64,000 bases of DNA from JAKVJE01 sp047722305 (GCA_047722305.1 JBDNYM010000001.1:91074-155073); one strand, 5' to 3'; positions 25,823 through 34,014 are shown, counted from the first letter of the stretch. Made by a program: numbers and translations. Notes: generated by a model not told the origin, from the letters alone.

Positions 25823-26502
25823 TCGCGCCGGTAGGCGGCGATGATGTCGCCCGGCGCCCCGGCGGCGACCAGGCGGCCGCCCTCGAAGCGGAGGGCGAGG
25901 TCGCAGCGGGCGGCGAGGTCGAGGTCGTGGGTGGCGACGATCAGCGGGCAGCCGATCCCGTCGATGAGCAGGTCGGCGATGCGGCGGCTGTTGGGCAGGT
26001 CGAGCATGGTGGTGGGCTCGTCGGCGAGCACCAGCTCAGGGTCGCGCACCAGCACCGCGGCGAGGGCCAGCAGCTGCTTCTGCCCGCCCGACAGGCTGTG
26101 CGCCGGGGTGCCGGCGAGGTCGGCGAGCCCGTAGGCGTCGAGCTGGGCGCGCACCCGGTCGGCGGCCGCATCTTTGGACAGCCCCAGGCCGCGCAGCGAG
26201 AATGCGACGTCCTCCTGCACCGTCGGCATCACGATCTGGGTGTCGGGGTCGGTGAACACGAACCCGACCCGGCGATGCACCTTCCGCGCGTCGCGCACCG
26301 GATCGAGCCCCAGCACCCGCACCCGGCCGGAGACGGCGGGGCGCGGCAGCAGCCCGTCCAGCAGTCGCAGCAGCGTCGACTTGCCGGAGCCGTTCGCGCC
26401 CACGACGGCGATCCGGTCGGCGTCGAGACGCGCGGTCACCTGGTGCAGGACGGGGGTGCCGTCGAGGTCGACGCCGGCCCTGTCGAGCTCGATGCGGCTC
26501 AT
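25813..26502 (-). CDS. bioM: ECF transporter ATPase (BioM-like)
   Basis: A 229-residue ABC ATPase with Walker A GANGSGKST, signature LSGGQKQ, Walker B LVLADEPT and the H-loop ATHD. In this operon it energises biotin uptake together with BioN and BioY. It overlaps bioY by 4 bp and bioN by 10 bp. Confidence 0.88.
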   Translation of the reverse strand: MSRIELDRAGVDLDGTPVLHQVTARLDADRIAVVGANGSGKSTLLRLLDGLLPRPAVSGRVRVLGLDPVRDARKVHRRVGFVFTDPDTQIVMPTVQEDVAFSLRGLGLSKDAAADRVRAQLDAYGLADLAGTPAHSLSGGQKQLLALAAVLVRDPELVLADEPTTMLDLPNSRRIADLLIDGIGCPLIVATHDLDLAARCDLALRFEGGRLVAAGAPGDIIAAYRRECA

Positions 26503-27095
26503 GCCCGGCGCGGGCCGCGCAGCGAGGCCGGGAATGCGGCCGGGTACGCACGCCACAGGGCGACCGTGACGGCGGTGGCGATGGCCGCCTTCGCGATGTC
26601 GCCCGGGATGAAGACGAGCGCCGAGAGGGCCGCTTTCGCCAGCGGCAGGCCGAGCACGACGGCAGTGCCGGGGACGCCGAACAGGTAGATCACGAGGATG
26701 CCGCCCATCAGGCAGGCGAGCCCGGTGCGCCACCACGTCGGCCGGGAGCCGCCGCGGGCGATGGAGCCATGGGCGATGGCGCCGATCACGACCGCCCCCG
26801 GAATCCAGCCGTAGAGGTACCCGGCGGTGGGACCGACGAACGCGGCCGCGCCTCCCGCGCCGCCGCTGAGCACCGGCAGCCCGATCAGGGCGAGCAGCAG
26901 CACCACCAGCACCGCGGCCGCGCCGCGCCAGGGGCCGAGGACGGTGCCCGCCAGCATGACGGCCAGCGTCTGCAGCGTGATCGGCACGCCGCCCGGGATG
27001 GGGATGGAGCCGACCACGCCGAACACGATGATGAGGGCGGCGAAGATGGCGATGCGGGCGAGATCGCGGTTGTCGAAGCGCGGGCGTGCGCTCAT
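26499..27095 (-). CDS. bioY: Biotin transporter substrate-binding subunit BioY
   Basis: A 198-residue six-helix S component. The BioY hallmarks are present: IPIPGGVPITLQTLAVMLAG, then FVGPTAGYLYGW and the late helix with FIPGDIAKAAIA. ATG 27095 gives the usual BioY length and has GGAAGGA upstream. It is the first gene of a four-gene operon and is divergent from the BioQ-like regulator across the operator at 27176-27201. Confidence 0.92.
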   Translation of the reverse strand: MSARPRFDNRDLARIAIFAALIIVFGVVGSIPIPGGVPITLQTLAVMLAGTVLGPWRGAAAVLVVLLLALIGLPVLSGGAGGAAAFVGPTAGYLYGWIPGAVVIGAIAHGSIARGGSRPTWWRTGLACLMGGILVIYLFGVPGTAVVLGLPLAKAALSALVFIPGDIAKAAIATAVTVALWRAYPAAFPASLRGPRRA

Positions 27096-27166
27096 GGCGG
27101 GGGTCCTTCCGTGGTGCGGGTGGTGGTGCGGGCGGCCGACTGGTTGGGTGGTCGGTGTTGTGCTGA

Positions 27167-27172
27167 AGCCTA
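27167..27172 (-). promoter_or_regulatory. -10 box of the bioY operon
   Basis: TAGGCT on the minus strand. A -35 position 17 bp upstream would fall inside the palindromic operator, so repressor binding would block it. Confidence 0.4.
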
Positions 27173-27175
27173 GCA

Positions 27176-27201
27176 GAACACTGTTCACGTGAACGGTGTT
27201 C
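27176..27201. promoter_or_regulatory. Palindromic BioQ-type operator between bioY and the tetR gene
   Basis: A 26-bp near-perfect palindrome (one mismatched pair) composed of GAACACTGTTC (27176-27186) and GAACGGTGTTC (27191-27201). Each half contains GAAC-N3-GTTC, close to the TGAAC-N3-GTTAC motif known for the BioQ regulator of corynebacteria. It overlaps the -35 regions of both divergent promoters. Confidence 0.75.
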
Positions 27202-27221
27202 TGGCGGCGGCGGCGGACGGA

Positions 27222-27227
27222 TAGACT
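27222..27227 (+). promoter_or_regulatory. -10 box of the leaderless bioQ-like gene
   Basis: TAGACT, 7 nt before ATG 27235. A weak -35 box TTCTGG (27199-27204, 17-bp spacer) overlaps the edge of the operator, consistent with autorepression. Confidence 0.5.
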
Positions 27228-27234
27228 GCGGTAC

Positions 27235-27843
27235 ATGCCCAGTGACCCTGACCAGCGCAGTGCGTCTGAACGGCGCGGGGCTTCCGGCCAGCCGTCCCGG
27301 GTGCGACACGACCGCGACGATGTGGTCGCCGCCGCCCTCGGCCTGCTCGATCAGGTCGGGCTGCCCGACCTCACCATGCGCCGCCTCGCCGCCGCCCTCG
27401 GCGTGCAGCCGAGCGCCCTCTACCGCCATTTCGCGAGCAAGCAGGCGCTGCTGGCGGCGCTCGCCGACCGCATCACCGCGGAGGACGGGGCTGCTGCCGC
27501 CAGCGCCGCCCCCGCCGCCGCGGCCGCGCGACTGCGCACCGAGCTGCTCGCCCACCGCGACGGGGCGGAGGTGGTGGCCAGCACGTTCGCGCTCGGGCTC
27601 GGCGACGGTACCGCCCTCGACCGGCTGACCACGGCTTTCCGGGGCGCCGGCCTACCGCAGGATCAGGCCGCGGGGGCGGCCGCGACCCTGCTGCACTTCG
27701 TGCTCGGCAGCGTGCAGTTGGAGCAGCAGCGCCGCCAGGCGGCGGAGCTCGGCATTTCGGTCGCGCCCGAGCCGCCCGGCGGGTTCGGGCTGGGCGTCGA
27801 CCTCATCGTCCGCGGGGCCCGGACCCCAGCACCGTCGCAATGA
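27235..27843 (+). CDS. bioQ: TetR-family regulator, probable biotin repressor BioQ
   Basis: A 202-residue TetR regulator with the N-terminal helix-turn-helix (LTMRRLAAALGVQPSALYRHF) and a ligand/dimerisation region with a C-terminal TetR domain. The position opposite bioY and the shared GAAC-N3-GTTC operator support a BioQ-like role, repressing biotin uptake. The C-terminus is altered: the last codons GVDLIVRGARTPAPSQ run into inserted DNA between two 30-bp direct repeats. Without the insertion the protein would end VDLIVRGARTLAGPGR at 27908. Confidence 0.75.
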   Translation: MPSDPDQRSASERRGASGQPSRVRHDRDDVVAAALGLLDQVGLPDLTMRRLAAALGVQPSALYRHFASKQALLAALADRITAEDGAAAASAAPAAAAARLRTELLAHRDGAEVVASTFALGLGDGTALDRLTTAFRGAGLPQDQAAGAAATLLHFVLGSVQLEQQRRQAAELGISVAPEPPGGFGLGVDLIVRGARTPAPSQ

Positions 27844-27886
27844 CCACCCCGAGAGCCGTCGACCTCATCGTCCGCGGGGCCCGGAC
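27795..27886 (+). repeat. 30-bp direct repeat with 32-bp spacer at the 3' end of bioQ
   Basis: An exact 30-bp repeat at 27795-27824 and 27857-27886 (starting CGTCGACCTCATCG, ending GGCCCGGAC) flanks 32 bp of unrelated sequence (27825-27856). The unit length is 62 bp. The gene's stop codon lies in the spacer. Same geometry as the repeat pair at 30303-30391. Confidence 0.9.
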
Positions 27887-27925
27887 ACTGGCCGGGCCGG
27901 GGCGCTGAGTCGGCGGGCACTGGGC

Positions 27926-28390
27926 TCAATGCGGCGAGTTGAGCCCGACGATCAGGAACATCACCAGTGCCGCTGCAGTGAGCCCGCCGAGCACGATGGC
28001 CGCAATCGCCAGCCACTTCAGGCCGTATTTGCGAGACAGGATCGCAGCCGCAGTACTCATCATGGCGGGAATGAGACTCACGCTGCCCAGCAGGAGGAGC
28101 AGAAGAACAGCCCCCAGCTGCCCCATGTTCTCTGTACTGGAGTTGTACGTGTACGGGAGCGCCTGGTCGCCGATGCAGAATATGACGACCGCCAATGCGA
28201 GCGGAGCCCATCCCAGCGCCAATGAGAACCCCAGCAGGACCTTGTTCGTCCCTCTTGGCTGCGGGGCTGGCCCCATCCGCTGCTGCGGAAGCGGACTCGT
28301 AAAGCTCGTCCAGGCCTGCCCGTCCCACCAGCGGAGTTGCCCCTGGCCATCGGGGTACCAACCGGCAGGCGTGAATGTCTCGTTGGGCAT
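27926..28390 (-). CDS. DUF2510-domain membrane protein
   Basis: A 154-residue protein with an N-terminal DUF2510 motif (GWYPDGQGQLRWWDGQAWT, residues 10-28), a short Pro/Gln linker and three hydrophobic segments. DUF2510 is typical of actinobacteria and is usually cytoplasmic, attached to membrane segments; function unknown. GAGGAAACG precedes the ATG. The gene lies 10 bp downstream of the mannosyltransferase gene and may be cotranscribed with it. Confidence 0.75.
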   Translation of the reverse strand: MPNETFTPAGWYPDGQGQLRWWDGQAWTSFTSPLPQQRMGPAPQPRGTNKVLLGFSLALGWAPLALAVVIFCIGDQALPYTYNSSTENMGQLGAVLLLLLLGSVSLIPAMMSTAAAILSRKYGLKWLAIAAIVLGGLTAAALVMFLIVGLNSPH

Positions 28391-28400
28391 CGTTTCCTCC

Positions 28401-29987
28401 TCAGTGCCAGCTCCACGGGAACCACGAATGCGCGGCCCAGTTCAGGTACGGCAGCCGGATGCCCGTCCACAGCGGCCAGAAGAACACCGACACCAGCAGC
28501 ACCAGGCCTAGCCCCACGGCGACGATGACCGTCCGCTGGCGCGGCGACGGCCGCATCCTCCGTTCTGGTGCCCCTGGTGCCCCTGGTGCCTCCGGCCATG
28601 CCGGCGACAGGAACCGCTTGATCACCAGTACCAGGGCCATCACGTAGAACGGCTGCCAGGCGACCGCGTAGAACATGAACATCGTGCGCTGGAAGTACAG
28701 GAACCATGGCAGCCAGCCGGCCGCAACCCCCAGCAGGATCAGGCCCGCCGTGCGGTCGTGCCGCCGGATGAGCCAGTAGACGAGGATGCCGACCGCGATC
28801 TGCGACCCCCACCACAGCAGCGGGTTGGGGATGGCGCTGATGGTGGTGACACAGCCGCCGCCGGCGTGGCAGCCGTCGTGTCCGTTCGCGTCCAGCACCC
28901 GGTAGAAGAGGGTGGGCCGCCACAGCGCCGGCCACATCAGCGGGTTCGACGCCCAGTCGTGGGGCGTGGTCAGGGTGGCCGAGAACTGGTACATCTGCCG
29001 GTGGTAGTCGAGCAGCCCTGCGAACACCCGCTGGATGGGCCCCGCTCCGGGCAGCGCATAGTTGCGGTCGAATCCGCCGCGGGTCACCAGCCACCCCGTC
29101 CACGTCGCGAGGTAGGCGATCGCCGCCGGGAGCACCATCACGGCCGCATTCCAGGCGCCCTGTACCAGCGCCTGCCCGGCTACCAGCGCCGGCCTGCCGC
29201 CGGCCCGGTGCCCATCCCCGGCACGACGGCGCCAGTCGGCGGCCACCGTGTACAGCCCGAAGAAGGCCAGGAACCAGACGCCGCTCCACTTCACGCCGGT
29301 GGCGGCGCCCAGGCTCACCCCTGCCAGCAGCAGCCAGGGGCGGCGCCAGTGCACCCAGCGTCCTGGGTGCGCCTCCAACCAGGCCGCGTGCCGGTCGCGG
29401 TCGATCAGCAGCGCCCAGAACGCGACCAGCACCAGCGGGGCGATGAACACGTCCAGCAGGGCGGTGCGACCCATCACGATCGAGAGGCCGTCGATGGCCA
29501 GCAGCGCGCCGGCCAGGCAGCCGAGGACGTTCGAGCGCAGCAGCCGCCGAGTGACGAGGACCAGCAGCAGGACGGTCAGCGTGCTGGCCACCCCCGCCGC
29601 GAACCGCCAGGCGAAGCTCGACTCCGCGCCGCCGGCCAGGTGCATCCCCAGGCCGATCAGCCACTTGCCCAGCGGCGGATGCGCGATGAACTCGCCATCG
29701 GGCGTGAACACGTTCACATGCCCGGCCACGAAGCGCGGGTCGGAACCCATCGGCCAGGTGCCCTCGTAGCCGAGGTGCCACAGGCTCCAGGCGTCCTTGA
29801 CGTAGTAGGTCTCGTCGAAGACCAGCGTGTGGGGATGCCCGGCGCCCGGGAAGCGCAGCGCCGCCGCCAGCAGCGTCACCAGCGTGGGACCCAGCCACCG
29901 CCACAGCGGCAGCCGGTCGACCGCGGCCAGCGAGAGCCACCCGCGCTCGCGGGCGTGCCGGGGAACGGCCGGGGTCTGGGCAGTCAC
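28401..29987 (-). CDS. Protein O-mannosyltransferase (GT39, Pmt)
   Basis: A 528-residue multi-span glycosyltransferase that transfers mannose from polyprenyl phosphate to secreted proteins. The catalytic DE pair lies in VFDETYYVKDAW in the first outside loop, followed by FIAHPPLGKW and about ten membrane helices, as in mycobacterial Pmt. GTG 29987 is chosen over the in-frame ATG at 29996 because TACAAT lies seven bases before the GTG and overlaps the ATG, indicating a leaderless start. Near the C-terminus the cytoplasmic segment carries a short APG-type repeat (EAPGAPGAPE). Confidence 0.85.
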   Translation of the reverse strand: MTAQTPAVPRHARERGWLSLAAVDRLPLWRWLGPTLVTLLAAALRFPGAGHPHTLVFDETYYVKDAWSLWHLGYEGTWPMGSDPRFVAGHVNVFTPDGEFIAHPPLGKWLIGLGMHLAGGAESSFAWRFAAGVASTLTVLLLVLVTRRLLRSNVLGCLAGALLAIDGLSIVMGRTALLDVFIAPLVLVAFWALLIDRDRHAAWLEAHPGRWVHWRRPWLLLAGVSLGAATGVKWSGVWFLAFFGLYTVAADWRRRAGDGHRAGGRPALVAGQALVQGAWNAAVMVLPAAIAYLATWTGWLVTRGGFDRNYALPGAGPIQRVFAGLLDYHRQMYQFSATLTTPHDWASNPLMWPALWRPTLFYRVLDANGHDGCHAGGGCVTTISAIPNPLLWWGSQIAVGILVYWLIRRHDRTAGLILLGVAAGWLPWFLYFQRTMFMFYAVAWQPFYVMALVLVIKRFLSPAWPEAPGAPGAPERRMRPSPRQRTVIVAVGLGLVLLVSVFFWPLWTGIRLPYLNWAAHSWFPWSWH

Positions 29988-29994
29988 GCGGCCC

Positions 29995-30000
29995 ATTGTA
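29995..30000 (-). promoter_or_regulatory. -10 box of the leaderless pmt gene
   Basis: TACAAT on the minus strand, 7 nt before GTG 29987. It overlaps the alternative ATG, which argues against that start. Confidence 0.45.
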
Positions 30001-30217
30001 TGGGCGGGCGGTGGCGGCGGCCGGGGCGCCGGCGGCAGGCCGCCGGCGGTTCCGCCGGGCCGGGCCGTTCCGGCTATCGCGACCGGCGGCAGGGCCCGCG
30101 GCGGGGCCCGGCGGCGGAGGACGCCTCGGCCCCGTATCGTGGTCCGGGACGAGGCCGGGCCGTGCGGCCGCTGCCGAGCGGATCCGGCCGGGGCATGGTG
30201 TTGAGAAGGGGCAGGGC

Positions 30218-31016
30218 ATGGAACTGCAGGGAACGTTCAACTTTCGGGACCTGGGCGGCCTGCCGGTCCGCGGCGGCAAGGAGATCGCCCAGGAGACGCT
30301 GTTCCGCTCCGATTCGCTCGCGGGCCTGACTTCCAGCACTGCGAGCGCCAGCAACTCGGGCCCTCCGCTCCGATTCGCTCGCGGGCCTGACCCCCGCCGG
30401 CGAGGCCGCGCTGCAGGCGAGCCCGATCGACACGGTGGTCGACCTGCGGCTCCCGGCCGAACGCGCCCGCCAGGCGGATCGGCTGCCCGCCGACAGCGAC
30501 ATCCGACTGGTGCCGTTGGCGGTGTCGCAGGGGGCGTTCGCCGCACCCGCCGCCGGCGGCCTGGCCGCGATCCTGGCCGACCTGCCCCCGCTCGGTGATC
30601 TCTACATCGACATGCTGCAGAGCAGCGCCGCCGTCTTCGTGTCCCTGGCCCGCCTGGTCGCCGCCGGCGATCGCGTGCTCTTCCACTGCGCCGCCGGGAA
30701 AGACCGCACCGGCGTCTCGGCCGCGCTGATCCTCGACACGGTCGGCGTGAACCGCGCCGACATCGAAAACGACTACGCCGTGACCGAGCAGAACCTCGCC
30801 GGGATCTGGACGGAGCGCATGATGGCCAACCTGATCGCCCTGGGGGTGCCCGACTCGGCCCGGATCCGCGCCCTGGTCTCGTCCTCCCCGCGCCCGGCCA
30901 TCCGCGGGGCGCTCGCCTGGGTGGACGACCAGTACGGGTCCAGTGCGGCCTACCTGGCCTCCGGCGGGCTCGCCGATGACGAAATCGGGGCCCTCCGCGA
31001 CGTCCTGGTTGCCTGA
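30218..31016 (+). pseudogene. Tyrosine-protein phosphatase gene with a 61-bp frameshifting insertion
   Basis: The gene starts MELQGTFNFRDLGGLPVRGG and continues to FRSDSLAGLT, then meets a 61-bp insertion bounded by a 28-bp repeat. Past the insertion the original frame resumes as PAGEAALQASPIDTVVDLRL and runs through the catalytic HCAAGKDRTG (Cys-x5-Arg) to a stop at 31016. Without the insertion the protein would be 245 residues, the size of MptpB-type tyrosine/lipid phosphatases. As it stands, translation from 30218 shifts frame and stops at 30598. A shortened product from GTG 30435 would keep the active site but lose the N-terminal strand. Confidence 0.8.
30303..30391 (+). repeat. 28-bp direct repeat with 33-bp spacer inside the phosphatase gene
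   Basis: An exact 28-bp repeat at 30303-30330 and 30364-30391 (starting TCCGCTCCGATTCG, ending CGGGCCTGAC) flanks 33 bp of unrelated sequence (30331-30363). The unit is 61 bp, which breaks the reading frame. Deletion between the repeats would restore it exactly. Confidence 0.92.
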
Positions 31017-31126
31017 CCGAGGGGTCGGGGCGGGCGGAACCGCGGCCGCCGGCGTGGGCTTCGGACCGGCGGCGGACTTTCCCCTTGCCGATCCGCGGCG
31101 GGCGGGGACGTCCGGAATGCCCCCAG

Positions 31127-31132
31127 TAGGAT
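31127..31132 (+). promoter_or_regulatory. -10 box of leaderless rsmI
   Basis: TAGGAT, 6 nt before GTG 31139. Confidence 0.5.
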
Positions 31133-31138
31133 GAGCGC

Positions 31139-31942
31139 GTGATCATCCTCGTCGGCACGCCGATCGGCAACCTCGCCGACGCCTCCCCGCGGGTGCGCGA
31201 GACGCTGGCCCGAGCCACCGTCCTCGTCGTCGAAGACACCCGGGTCGCCCGCAAACTGCTCGACGGGCTCGGACTCGCCGATGCGCATCCCCGATTCGTG
31301 GTCATGCACGACCACAACGAGCGGTCCCGCACCGCTGAGCTCGTCGAACTGGCGCGCACCGAGGACGTCGCGGTCGCCACCGACGCCGGCATGCCCACCG
31401 TCTCCGACCCCGGCTACCGGCTCGTGGCCGCCGCCGCGGCCGCCGGGGTGCCCGTGACCGCCGTGCCCGGGCCGACCGCGGTCGCCACCGCGCTCGCCGT
31501 CTCCGGGCTGCCCACCGGCCGCTTCTGCTTCGAGGGGTTCCCGCCCCGGAAGGCCGGCGACCTGCGCCGCCGTCTGGCCGAGCTCGTCGCCGAGCCCCGC
31601 ACCCTGGTCTTCTACGAGTCGCCGAAGCGGGTGGTGGCCACCCTGCGCACGATGGCCGAGGTGCTGGGTCCGCGCCCGGCGGCCGTGGCCCGGGAGCTCA
31701 CCAAGCTGCACGAGGAGGTCAGGCGCGGCACCCTGGCCGAGCTCGCTGACTGGGACGACCCGCGCGGCGAGATCGTGATCGTGATCGCCGGCGCCGAGGC
31801 CGCCCCCGCCCCATTCGAACCCGCCGTCGCCGAGGTGCGCGAGCTGATCGCGCTCGGCGTGCGCACCCGCGACGCCTGCCGGCACGTCGCCGCCCGCACC
31901 GGCCTGTCGGCCAATGCCCTCTACGGCCTCGTGCAGGGCTGA
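31139..31942 (+). CDS. rsmI: 16S rRNA (cytidine(1402)-2'-O)-methyltransferase RsmI
   Basis: A 267-residue tetrapyrrole-methylase-fold enzyme that methylates the ribose of C1402 in 16S rRNA using SAM. The motifs ILVGTPIGNLAD, VVEDTRVARKLL, DAGMPTVSDPGYRL and FEGFPPRKAGDL match the family in order. The GTG start is set by the TAGGAT box and the family N-terminus. It begins a run of translation/cofactor genes (panD, metG, tatD, rsmA). Confidence 0.93.
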   Translation: MIILVGTPIGNLADASPRVRETLARATVLVVEDTRVARKLLDGLGLADAHPRFVVMHDHNERSRTAELVELARTEDVAVATDAGMPTVSDPGYRLVAAAAAAGVPVTAVPGPTAVATALAVSGLPTGRFCFEGFPPRKAGDLRRRLAELVAEPRTLVFYESPKRVVATLRTMAEVLGPRPAAVARELTKLHEEVRRGTLAELADWDDPRGEIVIVIAGAEAAPAPFEPAVAEVRELIALGVRTRDACRHVAARTGLSANALYGLVQG

Positions 31943-31962
31943 GCTGAGGGCCGGGGCCGGCG

Positions 31963-31968
31963 TACCAT
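31963..31968 (+). promoter_or_regulatory. -10 box of leaderless panD
   Basis: TACCAT, 7 nt before GTG 31976. Confidence 0.45.
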
Positions 31969-31975
31969 GTCCGGC

Positions 31976-32407
31976 GTGCTGATCAGTTTCCTGTATTCCA
32001 AGATCCACCGCGCCACGGTGACCGACGCCGACCTCGACTACGTGGGATCGATCACCATCGACCGCACGCTCATGGACGGGGCCCGGCTGGTGGCCGGGCA
32101 GCGGGTGCAGATCGCGGACGTCGACACCGGCGCCCGGCTGGACACCTACGTCATCCCCGGCGAGCCCGGGTCGGGCGTCATCGGGATGAACGGGGCCGCG
32201 GCCCGGCTCGTGCACGTCGGCGACGTGGTCATCATCATGAGCTACGCGCAGGGGAGCGTGGACGAGGCCCGCGCCTGGCAGCCCGCGGTTGTGCACGTGG
32301 ACGCGCGCAATCGCCCCATCCGGCTGGGCCACGACCCCGCCGAGCCGCCCACCGCCGATCTGCAACGTCCGCCACACAGCGAGCCCGCGGCCGCCGGGCG
32401 CCGATAG
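31976..32407 (+). CDS. panD: Aspartate 1-decarboxylase
   Basis: A 143-residue pyruvoyl enzyme that makes beta-alanine for pantothenate. The pro-enzyme start (M)LISFLYSKIHRATVTDADL and the self-cleavage Gly24-Ser25 (YVGSITID) are clear. GTG 31976 gives the canonical PanD N-terminus, while the ATG nine bases earlier overlaps the TACCAT promoter box. The C-terminus has about 25 extra Pro/Arg-rich residues compared with the usual 115-130. Confidence 0.93.
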   Translation: MLISFLYSKIHRATVTDADLDYVGSITIDRTLMDGARLVAGQRVQIADVDTGARLDTYVIPGEPGSGVIGMNGAAARLVHVGDVVIIMSYAQGSVDEARAWQPAVVHVDARNRPIRLGHDPAEPPTADLQRPPHSEPAAAGRR

Positions 32408-32410
32408 GAT
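32405..32410 (+). promoter_or_regulatory. -10 box of leaderless metG
   Basis: TAGGAT, 7 nt before ATG 32418; overlaps the panD stop. Confidence 0.5.
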
Positions 32411-32417
32411 GGCGGGT

Positions 32418-34010
32418 ATGTCGACGGGCGAGTCCTTCTACATCACCACACCGATCTTCTACGTGAACGACGTGCCGCATATCGGGCATGCCTACACGGA
32501 GGTGACGGCCGATGTCCTGGCTCGCTGGCATCGCCAGCGCGGCGACGACACCTGGCTGCTCTCCGGCACCGACGAGCACGGGCAGAAGATCCTCCGCACC
32601 GCCACCGCCCACGGCACCACCCCGAAGCAGTGGGTCGACCACCTCGTCGACACCGCCTGGAAGCCGCTGCTCCAGCAGCTCGACATCTCCAACGACGACT
32701 TCATCCGCACCACCGACGCGCGCCACGAGACCCACGTGCGCACGTTCATCCAGAAGCTCTACGACGCGGGATTCATCTACGAGGGCGAGTTCGAGGGCTA
32801 CTACTGCGTCGGCTGCGAGGAGTACAAGCAGGACTCCGACCTGATCGACGGCGAGGGCGAGTTCGCCGGCCAGAAGCTGTGCCCCATCCACGGCAAGCCG
32901 GTCGAGCTGCTCAAAGAGCAGAACTACTTCTTCAAGATGAGCGCCCTGCAGGATCGCCTGCTGGAGCACTACCGCACCCACCCCGACTTCGTGCAGCCCG
33001 AGCGCGCCCGCAACGAGGTGGTCTCGTTCGTGGAGCGCGGGCTCACCGACCTGTCGATCTCGCGCTCGAGCTTCGACTGGGGCATCAAGCTGCCCTGGAA
33101 CCCCGCCCACGTGCTGTACGTGTGGGTGGACGCCCTGCTCAACTACGCCACCGCGGTCGGCTACGGGGCCGACGAGGCGCAGTTCGCCCGCCGCTGGCCG
33201 CCCACCGTGCACATCGTGGGCAAGGACATCCTCCGCTTCCACGCCGTGATCTGGCCGGCGATGCTCATGGCCGCCGGGCTGCCGCTGCCGGAGCACGTGT
33301 TCGGCCACGGCTGGCTGCTGGTCGGCGGCGAGAAGATGAGCAAGTCGAAGCTCACCGGCATCGCTCCCGCCCAGATCACCGACGTGTTCGGCGTGGACGC
33401 GTTCCGCTACTACTTCATGCGCGCCATCCAACTCGGCTCGGACGGGTCGTTCTCGTGGGAGGACATCGCGGCCCGCTACCAGGCCGAACTCGCCCACGGG
33501 TTCGGCAACCTGGCCAGCCGCATCATCGCCATGGTGCAGAAGTACTTCGACGGCGAGCGCCCCGAGACCCGGGGCGACGACCCGGCCGACGCCGCCATCC
33601 GCGCCCTGGAGGACAGCATCCCGACCGTTGCCGACGGCGACATCGCCCGCTTCCAGATCAACGACGCGATCAGCGAGATCTGGAAGCTGGTCGACGCCCT
33701 CAACCTGTACATCACCGAGCAGGAGCCCTGGGCGGTCGCCAAACGCGGCGACACCGACCGGCTGGCGCAGATCCTCGCCACGGCCAGCCATGGCCTGGGC
33801 ACGCTCACGGTGCTGCTGTCGCCGGTGATGCCCGAGGCGACGCAGCGGCTCTGGACGGCGCTCGGCGGCCACGGTGCGGTGCAGGATGTGACCATCACCG
33901 ACGCCGGGGGCTGGGACGCCCAGGCCGACCGGCACATCGAGCGCATCCCGGCGCTGTTCCCGATCGTCGACCCGGACGCGGTGCCCGCCACGCCCGTCCC
34001 GAAGCACTAG
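32418..34010 (+). CDS. metG: Methionyl-tRNA synthetase
   Basis: A 530-residue class I aminoacyl-tRNA synthetase. The HIGH motif is in VNDVPHIGHAYTEV and KMSKS in GGEKMSKSKLTG. A zinc knuckle (CVGCEEYKQ ... CPIH) is inserted in the connective domain. The length fits the short MetG form without the C-terminal dimerisation domain. ATG 32418 is chosen from the TAGGAT box; the in-frame ATG at 32409 overlaps that box. Confidence 0.95.
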   Translation: MSTGESFYITTPIFYVNDVPHIGHAYTEVTADVLARWHRQRGDDTWLLSGTDEHGQKILRTATAHGTTPKQWVDHLVDTAWKPLLQQLDISNDDFIRTTDARHETHVRTFIQKLYDAGFIYEGEFEGYYCVGCEEYKQDSDLIDGEGEFAGQKLCPIHGKPVELLKEQNYFFKMSALQDRLLEHYRTHPDFVQPERARNEVVSFVERGLTDLSISRSSFDWGIKLPWNPAHVLYVWVDALLNYATAVGYGADEAQFARRWPPTVHIVGKDILRFHAVIWPAMLMAAGLPLPEHVFGHGWLLVGGEKMSKSKLTGIAPAQITDVFGVDAFRYYFMRAIQLGSDGSFSWEDIAARYQAELAHGFGNLASRIIAMVQKYFDGERPETRGDDPADAAIRALEDSIPTVADGDIARFQINDAISEIWKLVDALNLYITEQEPWAVAKRGDTDRLAQILATASHGLGTLTVLLSPVMPEATQRLWTALGGHGAVQDVTITDAGGWDAQADRHIERIPALFPIVDPDAVPATPVPKH

Positions 34011-34014
34011 CCCG

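Noticed and set aside
27795..30391. A genuine CRISPR array
   Set aside because: The two repeat pairs have different sequences, each has a single spacer, and both lie in protein-coding genes. They are reported as isolated insertions instead.
28078..31398. A 1,106-codon minus-strand frame covering the pmt, phosphatase and rsmI region
   Set aside because: It is mostly Arg/Pro-rich shadow of genes in other frames or on the other strand; the real genes there have clear motifs.
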